DNA of 64,000 nucleotides from Pedobacter psychrophilus (GCF_001652725.1 NZ_LWHJ01000030.1:124001-188000); one strand, 5' to 3'; numbered from the stretch's first letter, positions 26,353 to 36,360 are shown. Made by a program: numbers and translations. Notes: generated from the letters alone by a model not told the origin.

Positions 26353-27081
26353 ATGCCCCTATCTAGGATATATAAACTCCATATTTCTCCAGACCGTAAA
26401 TACGTAAAGGTTTTAAAAAATTTATTGGGTTTTGTGCCAGGTAATTTATCGCTTTATAAAATGGCGTTTAGGCATAAATCAATTGCATTGGTTCTAAAAA
26501 ACGGGTCTAAAAATAATAATGAAAGGTTAGAATTTTTAGGTGATGCCGTTTTAGGATCTGTAGTTGCAGAAGTGCTTTTTAAACTTTACCCTTATAAAGA
26601 CGAAGGTTTTTTAACAGAGATGCGCTCTAAAATTGTGAGGCGAGCAAACCTAAATCAGTTGGGTAGAAAGTTAGGTTTTGATGAATTGATAGAATTTGAT
26701 AAAAAAGCTATCAACATCAGTGCAAAACACAGTTCGCTTTTAGGCGATGCATTTGAATCTTTAGTAGGAGCCGTTTATTTAGATAAGGGCTATGATTTTA
26801 CTAAGGATTTCATCACTCAAAGAATTATAAAACCGCATATTGACATCCATCAGCTAGAGCTTACTGAAACTAATTTTAAAAGTAAATTGATAGAATGGTG
26901 CCAAAGGCATTCTAAAGATATTTCTTTTGAACCAATTGAAAATATAGAGGGCGATAATGATAAACTATTTAGCGTTCAGGTTTTAATTGATGGGGAAGCT
27001 ATGGCAAGTGGAATAGATTACAACAAAAAGAACGCAGAGAAGATTGCCGCCGAAAAAACCTGTGAAATGGTAGGGATTTAA
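26353..27081 (+). CDS. rnc: ribonuclease III
   Basis: 242 aa. Catalytic signature NERLEFLGDAVLG (about residues 55-67) with the second acidic site DAFESLVGAVYLD, then a C-terminal double-stranded RNA-binding domain ending AEKIAAEKTCEMVG. Processes rRNA precursors and structured RNAs. The acpP-fabF-rnc order is conserved in Bacteroidota. Confidence 0.97.
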   Translation: MPLSRIYKLHISPDRKYVKVLKNLLGFVPGNLSLYKMAFRHKSIALVLKNGSKNNNERLEFLGDAVLGSVVAEVLFKLYPYKDEGFLTEMRSKIVRRANLNQLGRKLGFDELIEFDKKAINISAKHSSLLGDAFESLVGAVYLDKGYDFTKDFITQRIIKPHIDIHQLELTETNFKSKLIEWCQRHSKDISFEPIENIEGDNDKLFSVQVLIDGEAMASGIDYNKKNAEKIAAEKTCEMVGI

Positions 27082-27159
27082 TTATTCCTTTTCTTAAAAT
27101 TCCCTTCTTAAATTTTTATATTGCTATAACTAAAATTAATTTGATTGGTTTAGGGTTAT

Positions 27160-28110
27160 ATGATTGAGCTAAAAAACATCAGTAAAACTTTCGGAGAAAC
27201 ACAAGCCGTCAAAAATATCAGCTTTAGCGTAAAAAAAGGAGAAACTTTAGTTTTGCTAGGGACAAGCGGATGTGGTAAAACTACAACGCTAAAAATGATA
27301 AATAGGTTGATAGAACCAGAAAATGGTGAAATTTTTATCAACGGTGAAAATATTAAAACCATCCAAGAAGAAAAACTGAGATTGGGAATAGGTTATGTGT
27401 TACAAAACCACGGATTGTTTCCTCATTTTACAATTGCGCAAAATATTGCTATTGTCCCTAAACTTTTAAAATGGGATAATGATAAAATCAACAAAAGAAC
27501 CAACGAACTTTTAGAAAAACTTCATTTACCGCTTCAGATAAAAGAAAAATATCCAAACCAATTAAGTGGCGGGCAGCAACAAAGAGTTGGTTTAGCGAGG
27601 GCTTTAATGGCAAATCCGCCTATATTATTGATGGACGAACCATTAGGTGCTTTGGATCCGATTACCAGAAACCAAATAAGACAAGAGTTTTTAACTTTAG
27701 ATGAATTGCTAAACAAAACAATTGTGATGGTCACCCATGATGTTGAAGAAGCTTTTGAACTTGGAGATCGGATTTGTTTAATGAACGAGGGTGAAATTTT
27801 ACAAATGGGCTATCCTAACGAACTTTTAACAAGGCCAAAAAATCAATTGGTCTCTAATTTTTTAGAAGGACATAAACTAAAGCTATCCTTAAAAACCGTT
27901 TCATTAATTTCTTTATGGGATTTTTTCCCAAACCATAAAAGTGAAAATTTAGAAAGTTTAAATGCAGAATCATTTACCGTGTGGAGCGCATTAGATATTT
28001 TACAAGATAAAAAGACCATTCATCTTAATTTTAAGGGAGAACAAAAAAATCTTGATGCTATTGGATTGGTATCTGCTTTAGAAAAATACAAACAGAATGG
28101 AACAGAATAG
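27160..28110 (+). CDS. osmoprotectant/glycine betaine ABC transporter ATP-binding protein (OpuCA-like)
   Basis: 316 aa. Walker A GTSGCGKTTT, signature LSGGQQQRVGLARAL, Walker B LLMDEPLGALDP and the switch His (VTHDVEEAF). Overlaps its permease gene by 14 bp. The C-terminal 80 residues replace the CBS pair of true OpuCA with an unlike sequence. Confidence 0.92.
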   Translation: MIELKNISKTFGETQAVKNISFSVKKGETLVLLGTSGCGKTTTLKMINRLIEPENGEIFINGENIKTIQEEKLRLGIGYVLQNHGLFPHFTIAQNIAIVPKLLKWDNDKINKRTNELLEKLHLPLQIKEKYPNQLSGGQQQRVGLARALMANPPILLMDEPLGALDPITRNQIRQEFLTLDELLNKTIVMVTHDVEEAFELGDRICLMNEGEILQMGYPNELLTRPKNQLVSNFLEGHKLKLSLKTVSLISLWDFFPNHKSENLESLNAESFTVWSALDILQDKKTIHLNFKGEQKNLDAIGLVSALEKYKQNGTE

Positions 28111-29662
28111 TTTTTTTCAATTTGTTGCTCACGAATCTGATAAGTTAGTGAACCAAACTTTGGTTCATATCGGGCTTACTTTTATTTCTTTGTTGATTGC
28201 TATCAGTATTGCTTTGCCATTAGGTATTTTAATCAGCAGAAAAGCGAAACTGGCATCTCCAGTTCTGGGTTTTGCAGGTGTTTTACAAACAATTCCTAGC
28301 ATCGCTTTATTAGGCGTAATGATTCCCATTTTAGGCATCGGCGTAAAGCCAGCAATTGTTGCCTTATTTTTATATGCGTTATTGCCAATTATCAGAAACA
28401 CTTATACCGGAATTAAAAATATTGAGCCACAAGTTTTAGAAGCTGCTAAAGCGATGGGAATGAGCAAAGCGCAAATTTTAAAACAAGTAGAATTGCCTTT
28501 AGCTTTTCCAGTAATTATGGCTGGTATTAGAACCGCAACTGTAATAAATGTAGGAGTGGCTACGCTGGCAGCTTACATTGCTGCAGGTGGTTTGGGCGAG
28601 TTTATTTTTGGTGGTATTGCTTTAAACAATAGCAACATGATTTTAGCTGGTGCTATTCCTGCGGCATTATTGGCTATAACTTTCGATTACTTACTATCTA
28701 AAGTACAGCATATCAGTTTTAAAAATATAAAAACATACTTAGTTCTCCTTCCATTTCTTTTGATATTATGCTCGTCATTTTACTTTTTGCCTTTGGCTTT
28801 TAATGGTAAAATGCTGGCCGGATTTACACCAGAATTTATGGGTAGGCAAGATGGTGATTTAGGATTAAGGGAAATTTATGGATTAAAAATAAGGACGGTT
28901 GTAATTAGTGATGCAGTAATGTATCGGGCTGCTTTTGATAAAAAACTGGATGTAATTAGCGGTTATAGTACTGATGGAAGACTACAAGCTTTTAATTTGG
29001 CTACACTAAATGATGATAAAAATATCTTCCCGCCTTATTTTGCAGCACCCATTATCAACCAAGAAGTTTTAGAGAGGCATCCTGAATTAGAAGAAATTTT
29101 GAATTTACTTTCAGGAAAAATCGACGATAAAACCATGACTAATCTGAATTATAAAATTGATTATTTGCATCAATTACCAGAACAAGTGGCAAAAGATTTT
29201 TTAATATCGAAGAACTTATATAAAACCCCAAAAAATGGAAAAGGTGCAACCATTAAAATTGGATCTAAGATTTTTGGTGAGCAGTATATTTTGGCGCAAA
29301 TGTATAAAATGTTGATAGAGGGAAATTCTGATTTACAAGTAGAAACAAAGACAGGTTTAGGCGGAACAAAAATTTGTTTTGATGCACTAACCAATCAACA
29401 AATAGATTTTTATCCAGAATATACCGGAACTGGTTTATTGGTTATTCTCCCTCAAAAACCAAAGCTTTTTGCTGTTATGATGGGTGATAAAGAAAAAGTT
29501 TATGATTACGTTCAACAAGAATTTAATAAGAACTACCGTATTAAATGGCTAAAACCAATTGGCTTTAATAATACTTATGCTTTAATGATGAGGGAAAAGC
29601 AGGCTGCCGAATTGAGAATTAAAAGTATTAGTGATTTGAAAAGAGTTTTGGAAAGGGAATAA
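28097..29662 (+). CDS. fused permease and substrate-binding protein of the osmoprotectant ABC transporter (OpuCB-OpuCC-like)
   Basis: 521 aa. Residues 1-about 220 form the BPD-type permease with the EAA loop (EAAKAMGMSKAQILKQVELP); after a membrane segment near residue 215-235 a periplasmic OpuAC-like choline/betaine-binding domain follows (KIGSKIFGEQYILAQMY, YPEYTGTGLL). The fusion means one polypeptide supplies both roles. Likely imports quaternary amines under osmotic stress. Confidence 0.92.
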   Translation: MEQNSFFQFVAHESDKLVNQTLVHIGLTFISLLIAISIALPLGILISRKAKLASPVLGFAGVLQTIPSIALLGVMIPILGIGVKPAIVALFLYALLPIIRNTYTGIKNIEPQVLEAAKAMGMSKAQILKQVELPLAFPVIMAGIRTATVINVGVATLAAYIAAGGLGEFIFGGIALNNSNMILAGAIPAALLAITFDYLLSKVQHISFKNIKTYLVLLPFLLILCSSFYFLPLAFNGKMLAGFTPEFMGRQDGDLGLREIYGLKIRTVVISDAVMYRAAFDKKLDVISGYSTDGRLQAFNLATLNDDKNIFPPYFAAPIINQEVLERHPELEEILNLLSGKIDDKTMTNLNYKIDYLHQLPEQVAKDFLISKNLYKTPKNGKGATIKIGSKIFGEQYILAQMYKMLIEGNSDLQVETKTGLGGTKICFDALTNQQIDFYPEYTGTGLLVILPQKPKLFAVMMGDKEKVYDYVQQEFNKNYRIKWLKPIGFNNTYALMMREKQAAELRIKSISDLKRVLERE

Positions 29663-29667
29663 ATTGT

Positions 29668-29768
29668 TTGAATCTTAATTTTTAGAATTATCAAGCGTAC
29701 TTAACAAGTGCAGAATATTAAAGTTTTATCTAATGTAGATTAGTGAAAATTCGTGATATTGGTGGCAA
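29668..29768. repeat. intergenic repeat, family A copy 2 (convergent junction)
   Basis: TTTGAATCTTAATTTTTAGAA followed by GATTAGTGAAAATTCGTG and ATTGGTGGCAAG fills the 110 bp between the convergent transporter and lptC genes. It matches copy 1 at 6519 in motif order and in abutting the stop of the minus-strand gene. Confidence 0.7.
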
Positions 29769-29772
29769 GAAG

Positions 29773-30345
29773 CTACTCTTCAATTGCGTTTCCTTTAAAA
29801 TTGAAAACACCAGAGCCTTGTCTAATCTCGTAATAGCTAAAATCTTCATTAGCCCAAAAACCTGGTCCGTTAATAATTTTTTGAGTAGGCAAACCTTTGT
29901 TTAAGGTAATAGTGACGGGTAAATTAGAATAAAATTTTTTTGTGTTTTCATCCCAAATTAACTCTTCCGATTCAAAGGTGCTGCCTTCTGCATTGATTAC
30001 GACTACATTATTTTTTAGTTGAACAACTTTTTCGTTTTCTCGCTGTATGGCATAATTAGAAGTAACCTTGGTGGTTTGTTTTAAGTTTTTATCAAATAAT
30101 AAAACCTCAATACCTTTAGGCATTTCAAAATAAGGAGCGGCTGTTTTATAGTGATAAAGGATTGGAGTATTTAGTTTTGCTTTAACGTATGCAGAATCGC
30201 TGTAAATAATCTGAGCCCCTTTGGTTATCTCGACTTCGCCTTTTCTTTTTGATTCTATCTCTTTTACCTTACTTAAATCGTTTTCGCATGATGTAAAAGT
30301 CATCAGCGTAAGCAAAATAAGAAAAATATTAATTAGAGATTTCAT
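29773..30345 (-). CDS. lptC: LPS export ABC transporter periplasmic protein LptC
   Basis: 190 aa from the ATG at 30345, which yields a lipoprotein-like signal (MKSLINIFLILLTLMTFTSC); an in-frame longer start at 30402 lies inside the upstream gene. The OstA-like beta-jellyroll domain (GAQIIYSDSAYVKAKLNTPI, EELIWDENTKKFYS) is typical. It passes LPS from LptB2FG to LptA. Starts 7 nt after the upstream barrel gene ends, so they are cotranscribed. Confidence 0.88.
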   Translation of the reverse strand: MKSLINIFLILLTLMTFTSCENDLSKVKEIESKRKGEVEITKGAQIIYSDSAYVKAKLNTPILYHYKTAAPYFEMPKGIEVLLFDKNLKQTTKVTSNYAIQRENEKVVQLKNNVVVINAEGSTFESEELIWDENTKKFYSNLPVTITLNKGLPTQKIINGPGFWANEDFSYYEIRQGSGVFNFKGNAIEE

Positions 30346-30352
30346 GCTAAAA

Positions 30353-31639
30353 TTAATCGTACTTATATTTTTGGAACCATTTATCATTGATGGTAAAGCC
30401 AAGTGTGAAGTTGTAAAAATTCTCTTTAACTAAATTATTATCCAACGTTCCTCTTTTACCAATTTCAGTAGTAAAATTGACTTTATAAAATGCTGTTCTG
30501 TTAGAAACCAATGGAAAACCTAAACCAAAATTAACTGATTTAACATCTATATCGGTATTATTAGTACGCACATAGGTTTTATCGTAATTAATTCCTAAAC
30601 GATAATCCATCAATTTTAAATAATTAGTTACAGCATTAATATTTGGGGTAATTTGACCCCCAACAGAAACTCCATAGGTATTGTTTAATCCTTGATTTAT
30701 GCCATTATTAGTAAATTGTGACCATTTTGCAGTTCTAAAATCGGCACCAATTAGCCATTTATTTAACCTTTCTATACTAAAACCAAAATTATGGTTTGCT
30801 GGTAGATTTAGTTTGCCACTTACCTCGTTTCTAAAAGAGATACTATCCGTTCTCGTTTCAGAATCGCCGTCTAAAATATACCTGCTAGTAAGTTGTGTAA
30901 GTTTGGTATTAAGATTAGTTTTTACGCCACCGGTGTATCCTAATGTTAATTTGGTATTTTTATTTATTAAAGCAATATATTGAGCTCCAAAATCAAAATT
31001 TAAACCGCCAACAGCATTGTCCTCTTCTGTTTTAGAGTTTAAAAATCCAATATATTCTGTGTATTCTGCTGCTCTAGTTTGTTTTAAATTACCAAAAATA
31101 TAGCTCATATTAACTCCCAAGCTTAAATGCTTACCAAGGCCAAAACCATAACCCAAATAAGCTTTTGTTAAGCCACCTTCACCTTTATAAATCTGGTTAA
31201 CATTAAAAGTATCTACCGTTGTTTTATTTATAAATTCATAACCTAAATTACTGTATGGTAAAATTCCAAAGCTTAAAGCTGAAGCCTTAGTAACTGGAAC
31301 TGCAAAAGTAAAATGGTTTAAAGAGGCGTTGAAATTTTGCTCGGTTGAGCTTCCTTTATTTAAATTTTGAAGATTTACAGTTGCACCTACATCAAATACA
31401 GTTAATCTTATTTTAGAATATGATGCCGGATTAGAAATATTTAAATTTTGATAACCCCCATAGCTACTTATTCCATAAGCTAAGTTTCCCATCGCCCTGT
31501 TTTGTGGTAAATAGCTGCCTTTTAAGTTTCCTACACCAAATTTTGAATAAGGAGAATTGATAGTAGATTGAGCCATTACGCAACTTGTTATCGCTACAAA
31601 AAATGATAGTGCAAGTATATTTTTTTTATTTATGATCAT
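30353..31639 (-). CDS. outer-membrane beta-barrel protein (FadL/PorV-like), 428 aa
   Basis: Start at ATG 31639, giving a signal peptide ending CVMAQ. The text STINSPYSKFGVGNL at the mature N-terminus and NRAMGNLAYGIS is a widely conserved Bacteroidota barrel family opening. Beta strands alternate to the C-terminal YKYD. It overlaps coaX by 14 bp. Its constant placement with coaX and lptC suggests a role in outer-membrane biogenesis, but this is inference. Confidence 0.83.
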   Translation of the reverse strand: MIINKKNILALSFFVAITSCVMAQSTINSPYSKFGVGNLKGSYLPQNRAMGNLAYGISSYGGYQNLNISNPASYSKIRLTVFDVGATVNLQNLNKGSSTEQNFNASLNHFTFAVPVTKASALSFGILPYSNLGYEFINKTTVDTFNVNQIYKGEGGLTKAYLGYGFGLGKHLSLGVNMSYIFGNLKQTRAAEYTEYIGFLNSKTEEDNAVGGLNFDFGAQYIALINKNTKLTLGYTGGVKTNLNTKLTQLTSRYILDGDSETRTDSISFRNEVSGKLNLPANHNFGFSIERLNKWLIGADFRTAKWSQFTNNGINQGLNNTYGVSVGGQITPNINAVTNYLKLMDYRLGINYDKTYVRTNNTDIDVKSVNFGLGFPLVSNRTAFYKVNFTTEIGKRGTLDNNLVKENFYNFTLGFTINDKWFQKYKYD

Positions 31640-32375
31640 GCTGATATTTAACAACCGTATTTAAACCTTTTAAAACCAAAAGTGGTTCGTATGAAATTAA
31701 GTGCGCAAAGATGCTGTTTTTAAATCTGGTATCAAAAAACGCTGCATCCCCACCGCATAGTATAATTTTTAAACTCGGATTTATTTCTAAATAATTTTTG
31801 ATAAATCCTTCTACCTCATATATTACCCCATTAATTACGCCTGATAGCATAGAGGTGATACTATCATTACCAAAATTTTCGGCAAAAGAAGAATCTAAAT
31901 CTACTAATGGCAACTTTGCCGTAAACTGGTTCATTGCCTTAAATCTCATCGAAATACCGGGAGAAATACTGCCTCCGTAATAATTAGCATTTTCATCAAT
32001 TTGATCATATGTAATACAAGTACCAGCGTCAATTACCAATACATTGTTGTTTGGGAAAATATGCTTTGCGCCAATAACCGCAGCTAATCTATCTAAACCT
32101 AAACTTTGAGGGCTTTTATATTTATTATGGATTGGTATTTTTGTATCGCTATTAAATTTTATATAATTAAACTTCTCTGCAATTTGTCTTTCATCAATAT
32201 CAACATCTTTTTTAACTGATGAAATAATGATACTTTCTATAAAATGAGAAGTTGTTAAGGTTTTTATATTTTGCTGTAAGGATAAGTATGATACTTCTTG
32301 AAACAATATTTCATCTTTATCAAAAACCGCTATTTTATTAGCGCTATTACCAACATCAATTACCAAATTGGCCAT
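31626..32375 (-). CDS. coaX: type III pantothenate kinase
   Basis: 249 aa ASKHA-fold kinase, first step of coenzyme A synthesis, feedback-insensitive type. Motifs DVGNSANKIAVF (phosphate 1), LGLDRLAAV, DAGTCITYD and GGSISPGISMR are all present. Stop lies directly beside the purQ start region in a tight minus-strand operon purQ-coaX-barrel-lptC. Confidence 0.96.
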   Translation of the reverse strand: MANLVIDVGNSANKIAVFDKDEILFQEVSYLSLQQNIKTLTTSHFIESIIISSVKKDVDIDERQIAEKFNYIKFNSDTKIPIHNKYKSPQSLGLDRLAAVIGAKHIFPNNNVLVIDAGTCITYDQIDENANYYGGSISPGISMRFKAMNQFTAKLPLVDLDSSFAENFGNDSITSMLSGVINGVIYEVEGFIKNYLEINPSLKIILCGGDAAFFDTRFKNSIFAHLISYEPLLVLKGLNTVVKYQHDHK

Positions 32376-33068
32376 TTATGCGTTAACCATTTCTAATATA
32401 GATTCAAATAGAACCAACCCGTCCTGATTTCCTAAAAGCGAATCTGCTGCTCTTTCTGGGTGTGGCATCATACCAAAAACATTTCTATTTGCATTGCAAA
32501 TACCGGCAATATTTTCTAAAGAACCATTTGGGTTTGCCTCTGTTGTAATATTTCCATTTTCATCACAATATCTAAACAACACTTGATCTTGGTCATTTAG
32601 TTTTTTCATTTCATCAGCATGTGCATAAAAATTTCCCTCACCGTGTGCCAAAGGAATTTTTAAAGCCTTATCTAAATCAATTTTAGATGTTATTAAACTT
32701 TTATTTGTTTGTGCTTTTATATGAACATTTTTACAGATAAATTTTCTACTGGCGTTGTGTAATAATGCTCCTGGCAATAAACCCGCTTCAGTTAAAATTT
32801 GAAATCCGTTACAGACACCCATTACGTACCCGCCTTTATTTGCAAAAGAGATTACCTCTTGCATAATTGGAGAAAAGCGGGCAATTGCCCCAGAACGTAA
32901 ATAATCTCCAAAAGAAAAACCTCCTGGTAAGGCTACAAAATCTACCCCTTGTAAATCGTGGTCTTTATGCCAAAGCGGAACAACCTCTTGACCTAATATT
33001 TTATCGAAAACGTAAATAAGGTCTTGATCGCAATTAGAACCTGGAAAAACAACTACTCCAACTTTCAT
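32376..33068 (-). CDS. purQ: phosphoribosylformylglycinamidine synthase, glutaminase subunit
   Basis: 230 aa class I glutamine amidotransferase. Nucleophile C86 in GVCNGFQ, with VFPGSNCDQD at the N-terminus and MMPHPERA (catalytic His) near the C-terminus. Supplies ammonia to PurL in purine synthesis; needs PurL and PurS, which are not in this window. Confidence 0.97.
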   Translation of the reverse strand: MKVGVVVFPGSNCDQDLIYVFDKILGQEVVPLWHKDHDLQGVDFVALPGGFSFGDYLRSGAIARFSPIMQEVISFANKGGYVMGVCNGFQILTEAGLLPGALLHNASRKFICKNVHIKAQTNKSLITSKIDLDKALKIPLAHGEGNFYAHADEMKKLNDQDQVLFRYCDENGNITTEANPNGSLENIAGICNANRNVFGMMPHPERAADSLLGNQDGLVLFESILEMVNA

Positions 33069-33164
33069 TTTTTAATAATTTTCTATTTATGAGGTGCTGA
33101 ATAACAATACGTACAAAACTATCAAAATTTAATAGTTAAACGGGTGCTTATCTGTTAAAAAAAG

Positions 33165-34145
33165 TTAAACAAACTGGAAGTAAACTATAAAAATCATCAT
33201 CATAAAAAATAATGTTTCGTATATCCATTTCTTTTTGGCATTCATGAAATAATAAGAAAGTACTACTGCTACTGGGGCTACACTCAATAAAAAGTGGTTT
33301 ATCCTAAAATCTGCTTTTAAATAGAAAGACAGAATGGAGACTATAAAAATTAAGGTTAATAGCTGTATGGATTTCCTGACTAAAACAAAGCTTTTGAAAA
33401 AGTTTACTCTTAAAGCAATTAATCCCAATATAAAGCAGATGCTTAATGGCAAGAGCACAATATAGTCAAACAGGTTAATTTTAATGTAGAAAGGGATTTT
33501 GGTAGAAAGTGGCTTCCAAATCTCGTAGAAGCTTAATAATTTATCATTCCAATAATAATAAACGCCTAAGAAAAACATGATGGTTATGTAACCGGTAATT
33601 ACACTTACCCACTCTCGCCAGTTAAATGGCTTAAACAAAATTAATGCAATCCATAACACCAATAGAAAAAGAACAAAAGGGAAATAAATTATCGTACCAA
33701 TGGCTACAACTAAACCTAAATCAAACATTGCGGATATAGAATCTACAGATTTATGCTCTCTTAAAACCTTATTTAAGATAAATAAAATTAGAAAATTGAC
33801 TATTAATGGCGGTGATAGAATTAGAAAGGGGGCAAAAACGCTAGAACAAACTACAAAAAGTAAAGCTGGCAAAAATGAAGCTTTCCCAAGTATGTTATAA
33901 TCATTCATTATCTTATTAAAGATTAATGCCTGGGAAAAAACTATAAATGCAGCACAAATAATGTTTAATAAAGGAGATAATAACCTGTCGAAATCTAAAT
34001 TGATTAAAATCCTTGAGAAAAATAAATTCACTCCAGAATTTACAACATCAGGCAAATTCCATAATATCCCAAGTCTTAAAACTATAATTAAGACAAAAAG
34101 GATAAATATGTTGAAGAAATTTAAATTTTTAAATTGCTGAATCAT
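33165..34145 (-). CDS. DUF6427-like polytopic membrane protein, 326 aa
   Basis: About nine to ten hydrophobic segments, few charged loops, and WREWVSVITGY in one loop. Resembles the DUF6427 group of Bacteroidota membrane proteins of unknown role. Separated from purQ by about 95 bp. Confidence 0.78.
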   Translation of the reverse strand: MIQQFKNLNFFNIFILFVLIIVLRLGILWNLPDVVNSGVNLFFSRILINLDFDRLLSPLLNIICAAFIVFSQALIFNKIMNDYNILGKASFLPALLFVVCSSVFAPFLILSPPLIVNFLILFILNKVLREHKSVDSISAMFDLGLVVAIGTIIYFPFVLFLLVLWIALILFKPFNWREWVSVITGYITIMFFLGVYYYWNDKLLSFYEIWKPLSTKIPFYIKINLFDYIVLLPLSICFILGLIALRVNFFKSFVLVRKSIQLLTLIFIVSILSFYLKADFRINHFLLSVAPVAVVLSYYFMNAKKKWIYETLFFMMMIFIVYFQFV

Positions 34146-34195
34146 GCCTATGTTTTGCAGACCAACAATGATAACGATAATCTGGTAAAATTGGG

Positions 34196-35197
34196 CTAGG
34201 CATTTTTAATACCTGCAAATTTTTGAATGAGCGTATCAACAATCCACGCAGTTTGATCGGGGAATTCAATCTCTACTTTTTGCTCTGTATCTATCCAATT
34301 TTTTAAAACCTTAGAAAAGTTTTTATCTATTTTTTTAATGACTTTAACTCCTAATAAGCGAGCAGCTTCTGCATTACATTCTTGCTCAAACTGATTTTTC
34401 ATAGGGATCATTAAAACTTTTTTACCTAAAAATAAAGCTTCTGATGGGCCTTCAAAACCGCCACCCGTTAAAAGCCCTTCGCAGTTTTCTAAGCTTTTGT
34501 TAAAGGATTGATTATCTATCGGCTTAACCAAAACATTTGCAAATTGATAATGTGTTTTTTGATGTTTACTAAATACTTCCCATTGCACATTTGGTAAAGC
34601 GTGTAAATGTTGTAATAACAATTTATCATCTACTGCAGGTAAATAAACTGTGTAATAACCATTTTTTGTTGGGTTTAAAACCCTTATTTCACTTCTAATT
34701 ACTGGTGTGTAAATAAAATCGTCGTATGCTTTAAAATGAAAACCAATATGATGTGAAGTAGGAGCGTAGTATTTTAAAATAAGCTCGGCGTATTTTTCTT
34801 TTTTTAATGGTCTAGGAGATTTTGGCGAAAGAAAAGATGCTTGATGACTTAAAGAAACACTATTAATCTTTTTTAAACGGCAAGCCCAGGCAGTTATAGG
34901 TTCAAAATCATTGATTATCAAATCATAATCTTTGAAAGGGATAGAGTGCATATCCTTCCAAAGCTGTCTCAAATTCATGGCTTTAAAAGTTTTCCAATAA
35001 TCAATACCACCTTTTTTGCCAAAGATGTAACTGAAACCATGAAAGCGATATTTTAAAGGTTGTGATAAAGAAACATCGGACTGAGAGCCACTTACCAGTA
35101 AATCTAATTCGCCATATTTTTGCAATAAAGGCACTATTTCCCTTGCTCTACTAATGTGTCCGTTGCCTGTGCCTTGTATGGCGAAAAGTATTTTCAT
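34196..35197 (-). CDS. MurG-like glycosyltransferase family protein
   Basis: 333 aa GT-B fold. N-terminal nucleotide-sugar motif FAIQGTGNGHISRA and C-terminal LLTGGGFEGPSEALFLGKK match the MurG/UGT28 group. Acceptor unknown. Its stop is 6 nt from the neighbouring phosphoesterase stop region; both are on the minus strand and likely in one operon, perhaps for an envelope glycolipid. Confidence 0.85.
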   Translation of the reverse strand: MKILFAIQGTGNGHISRAREIVPLLQKYGELDLLVSGSQSDVSLSQPLKYRFHGFSYIFGKKGGIDYWKTFKAMNLRQLWKDMHSIPFKDYDLIINDFEPITAWACRLKKINSVSLSHQASFLSPKSPRPLKKEKYAELILKYYAPTSHHIGFHFKAYDDFIYTPVIRSEIRVLNPTKNGYYTVYLPAVDDKLLLQHLHALPNVQWEVFSKHQKTHYQFANVLVKPIDNQSFNKSLENCEGLLTGGGFEGPSEALFLGKKVLMIPMKNQFEQECNAEAARLLGVKVIKKIDKNFSKVLKNWIDTEQKVEIEFPDQTAWIVDTLIQKFAGIKNA

Positions 35198-35203
35198 TAG
35201 TTA

Positions 35204-36046
35204 TTAAGCCACTTCTTGTTTAAATTTCTCAAAAAGCTCTTTAACGTTTAGCATATTATTTAAATCTTCTTTTTCCTCTAAAGAATCTTCTTCAGAATCT
35301 ATCAAACTTGTATCATGCTTATAAATGCTCCAAACTTGATTGTTATATTCTAGGGCTGTTAAACTTTCTACCCAATCTCCAGAATTTAAATAAGTAACGC
35401 TACCTTTTTCTGTAATGATCTCTCTAATTTCTGGTTGATGAATGTGCCCACAAATTACAAAACTATATTGTTTTTCGATGGCTAATTCTGCTGCTGTTTG
35501 CTCAAATTCATTTATAAATTTTACAGCTTCTTTTACACTGGCTTTAATTTTTTGGGAGAATGAATATTTCTTTTTACCCATTTTTAATAATATCCAATTG
35601 GTAAAACTATTAATATGTATTAAAGTATCATAACCGATAGCACCTAGTTTTGCTAACCATTTAGAGTGTTGCATAGTCACATCAAAAACATCACCATGAA
35701 AAACCCAGGCTTTTTTACCATCAACATCTAAAACTAATTTGTTTAAAAGTTGAAAGCCCCCCATTTTAAAATCAGCAAATTTCCTTAACATTTCATCATG
35801 ATTACCTGTAAGGTAATATACTGGAACACCATCAGTAACAAATTTTAATATTTTGCGGATAACTTTTGTATGCTCTTCTGGAAAATAAGATTTACTGAAT
35901 TGCCAAATATCTATAATATCGCCGTTAAGGATCAGCATTTTTGGCTTGATGCTTTTAAGGTATTTTAAAAGTTCTTTAGCATGGCAACCATAAGTACCCA
36001 AATGCACATCAGATATTATCGCAATATCAATTTCTCTTTTAATCAT
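35204..36046 (-). CDS. UDP-2,3-diacylglucosamine diphosphatase-like metallophosphoesterase
   Basis: 280 aa from the ATG at 36046 (MIKREIDIAIISDVHLG); an upstream in-frame ATG would add eleven unlike residues. Dimetal motifs ISDVHLG, LNGDIIDIW, LTGNHDEM, FHGD and CGHIHQPE. The architecture matches the LpxH-like/YbbF group of Bacteroidota. May cleave a lipid A precursor or another nucleotide-lipid; the adjacent glycosyltransferase supports an envelope role. Confidence 0.87.
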   Translation of the reverse strand: MIKREIDIAIISDVHLGTYGCHAKELLKYLKSIKPKMLILNGDIIDIWQFSKSYFPEEHTKVIRKILKFVTDGVPVYYLTGNHDEMLRKFADFKMGGFQLLNKLVLDVDGKKAWVFHGDVFDVTMQHSKWLAKLGAIGYDTLIHINSFTNWILLKMGKKKYSFSQKIKASVKEAVKFINEFEQTAAELAIEKQYSFVICGHIHQPEIREIITEKGSVTYLNSGDWVESLTALEYNNQVWSIYKHDTSLIDSEEDSLEEKEDLNNMLNVKELFEKFKQEVA

Positions 36047-36123
36047 TTTCAGAAATTTTAGGGAGTAGAGGTTTTGCAACCGATAAACTTAGCGGCTGGA
36101 GGATGGTTTTTTGATGAGTTTTT

Positions 36124-36228
36124 TTAATCCTCTTCTTCTTCAATTCTTAAATCGAAAGGACTGAAATAAAAGGCAATTATAGCTAAAACTGCTATTACTA
36201 TAATTCCACAATAAAATGTTTCCATCAT
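36124..36228 (-). CDS. 34-aa single-span membrane microprotein candidate
   Basis: A small frame starting MMETFYCG, one hydrophobic helix (GIIVIAVLAIIAFYF), then SPFDLRIEEEED and a stop. The clean helix followed by an acidic tail and the ATG ATG start look coding rather than random, and it lies just upstream of the phosphoesterase on the same strand. Not in any known family that I recognise. Confidence 0.5.
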   Translation of the reverse strand: MMETFYCGIIVIAVLAIIAFYFSPFDLRIEEEED

Positions 36229-36307
36229 TATTTAATAATTTAACAAAGATGTAATTATCAAATAAACAGAATGTTAAGAAAGTGTTATCGTTAAGTTTTT
36301 GCAAAAA

Positions 36308-36338
36308 AAATGGGTCAACATTTTGTGCCGACCCATTT
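36308..36338. terminator. terminator downstream of the outer-membrane gene at 36361
   Basis: AAATGGGTC (36308-36316) and GACCCATTT (36330-36338) form a perfect 9 bp stem; an A-run to the left gives the T-run for the minus-strand transcript. Confidence 0.87.
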
Positions 36339-36360
36339 GATGTTATTTTATTAAAATAAA

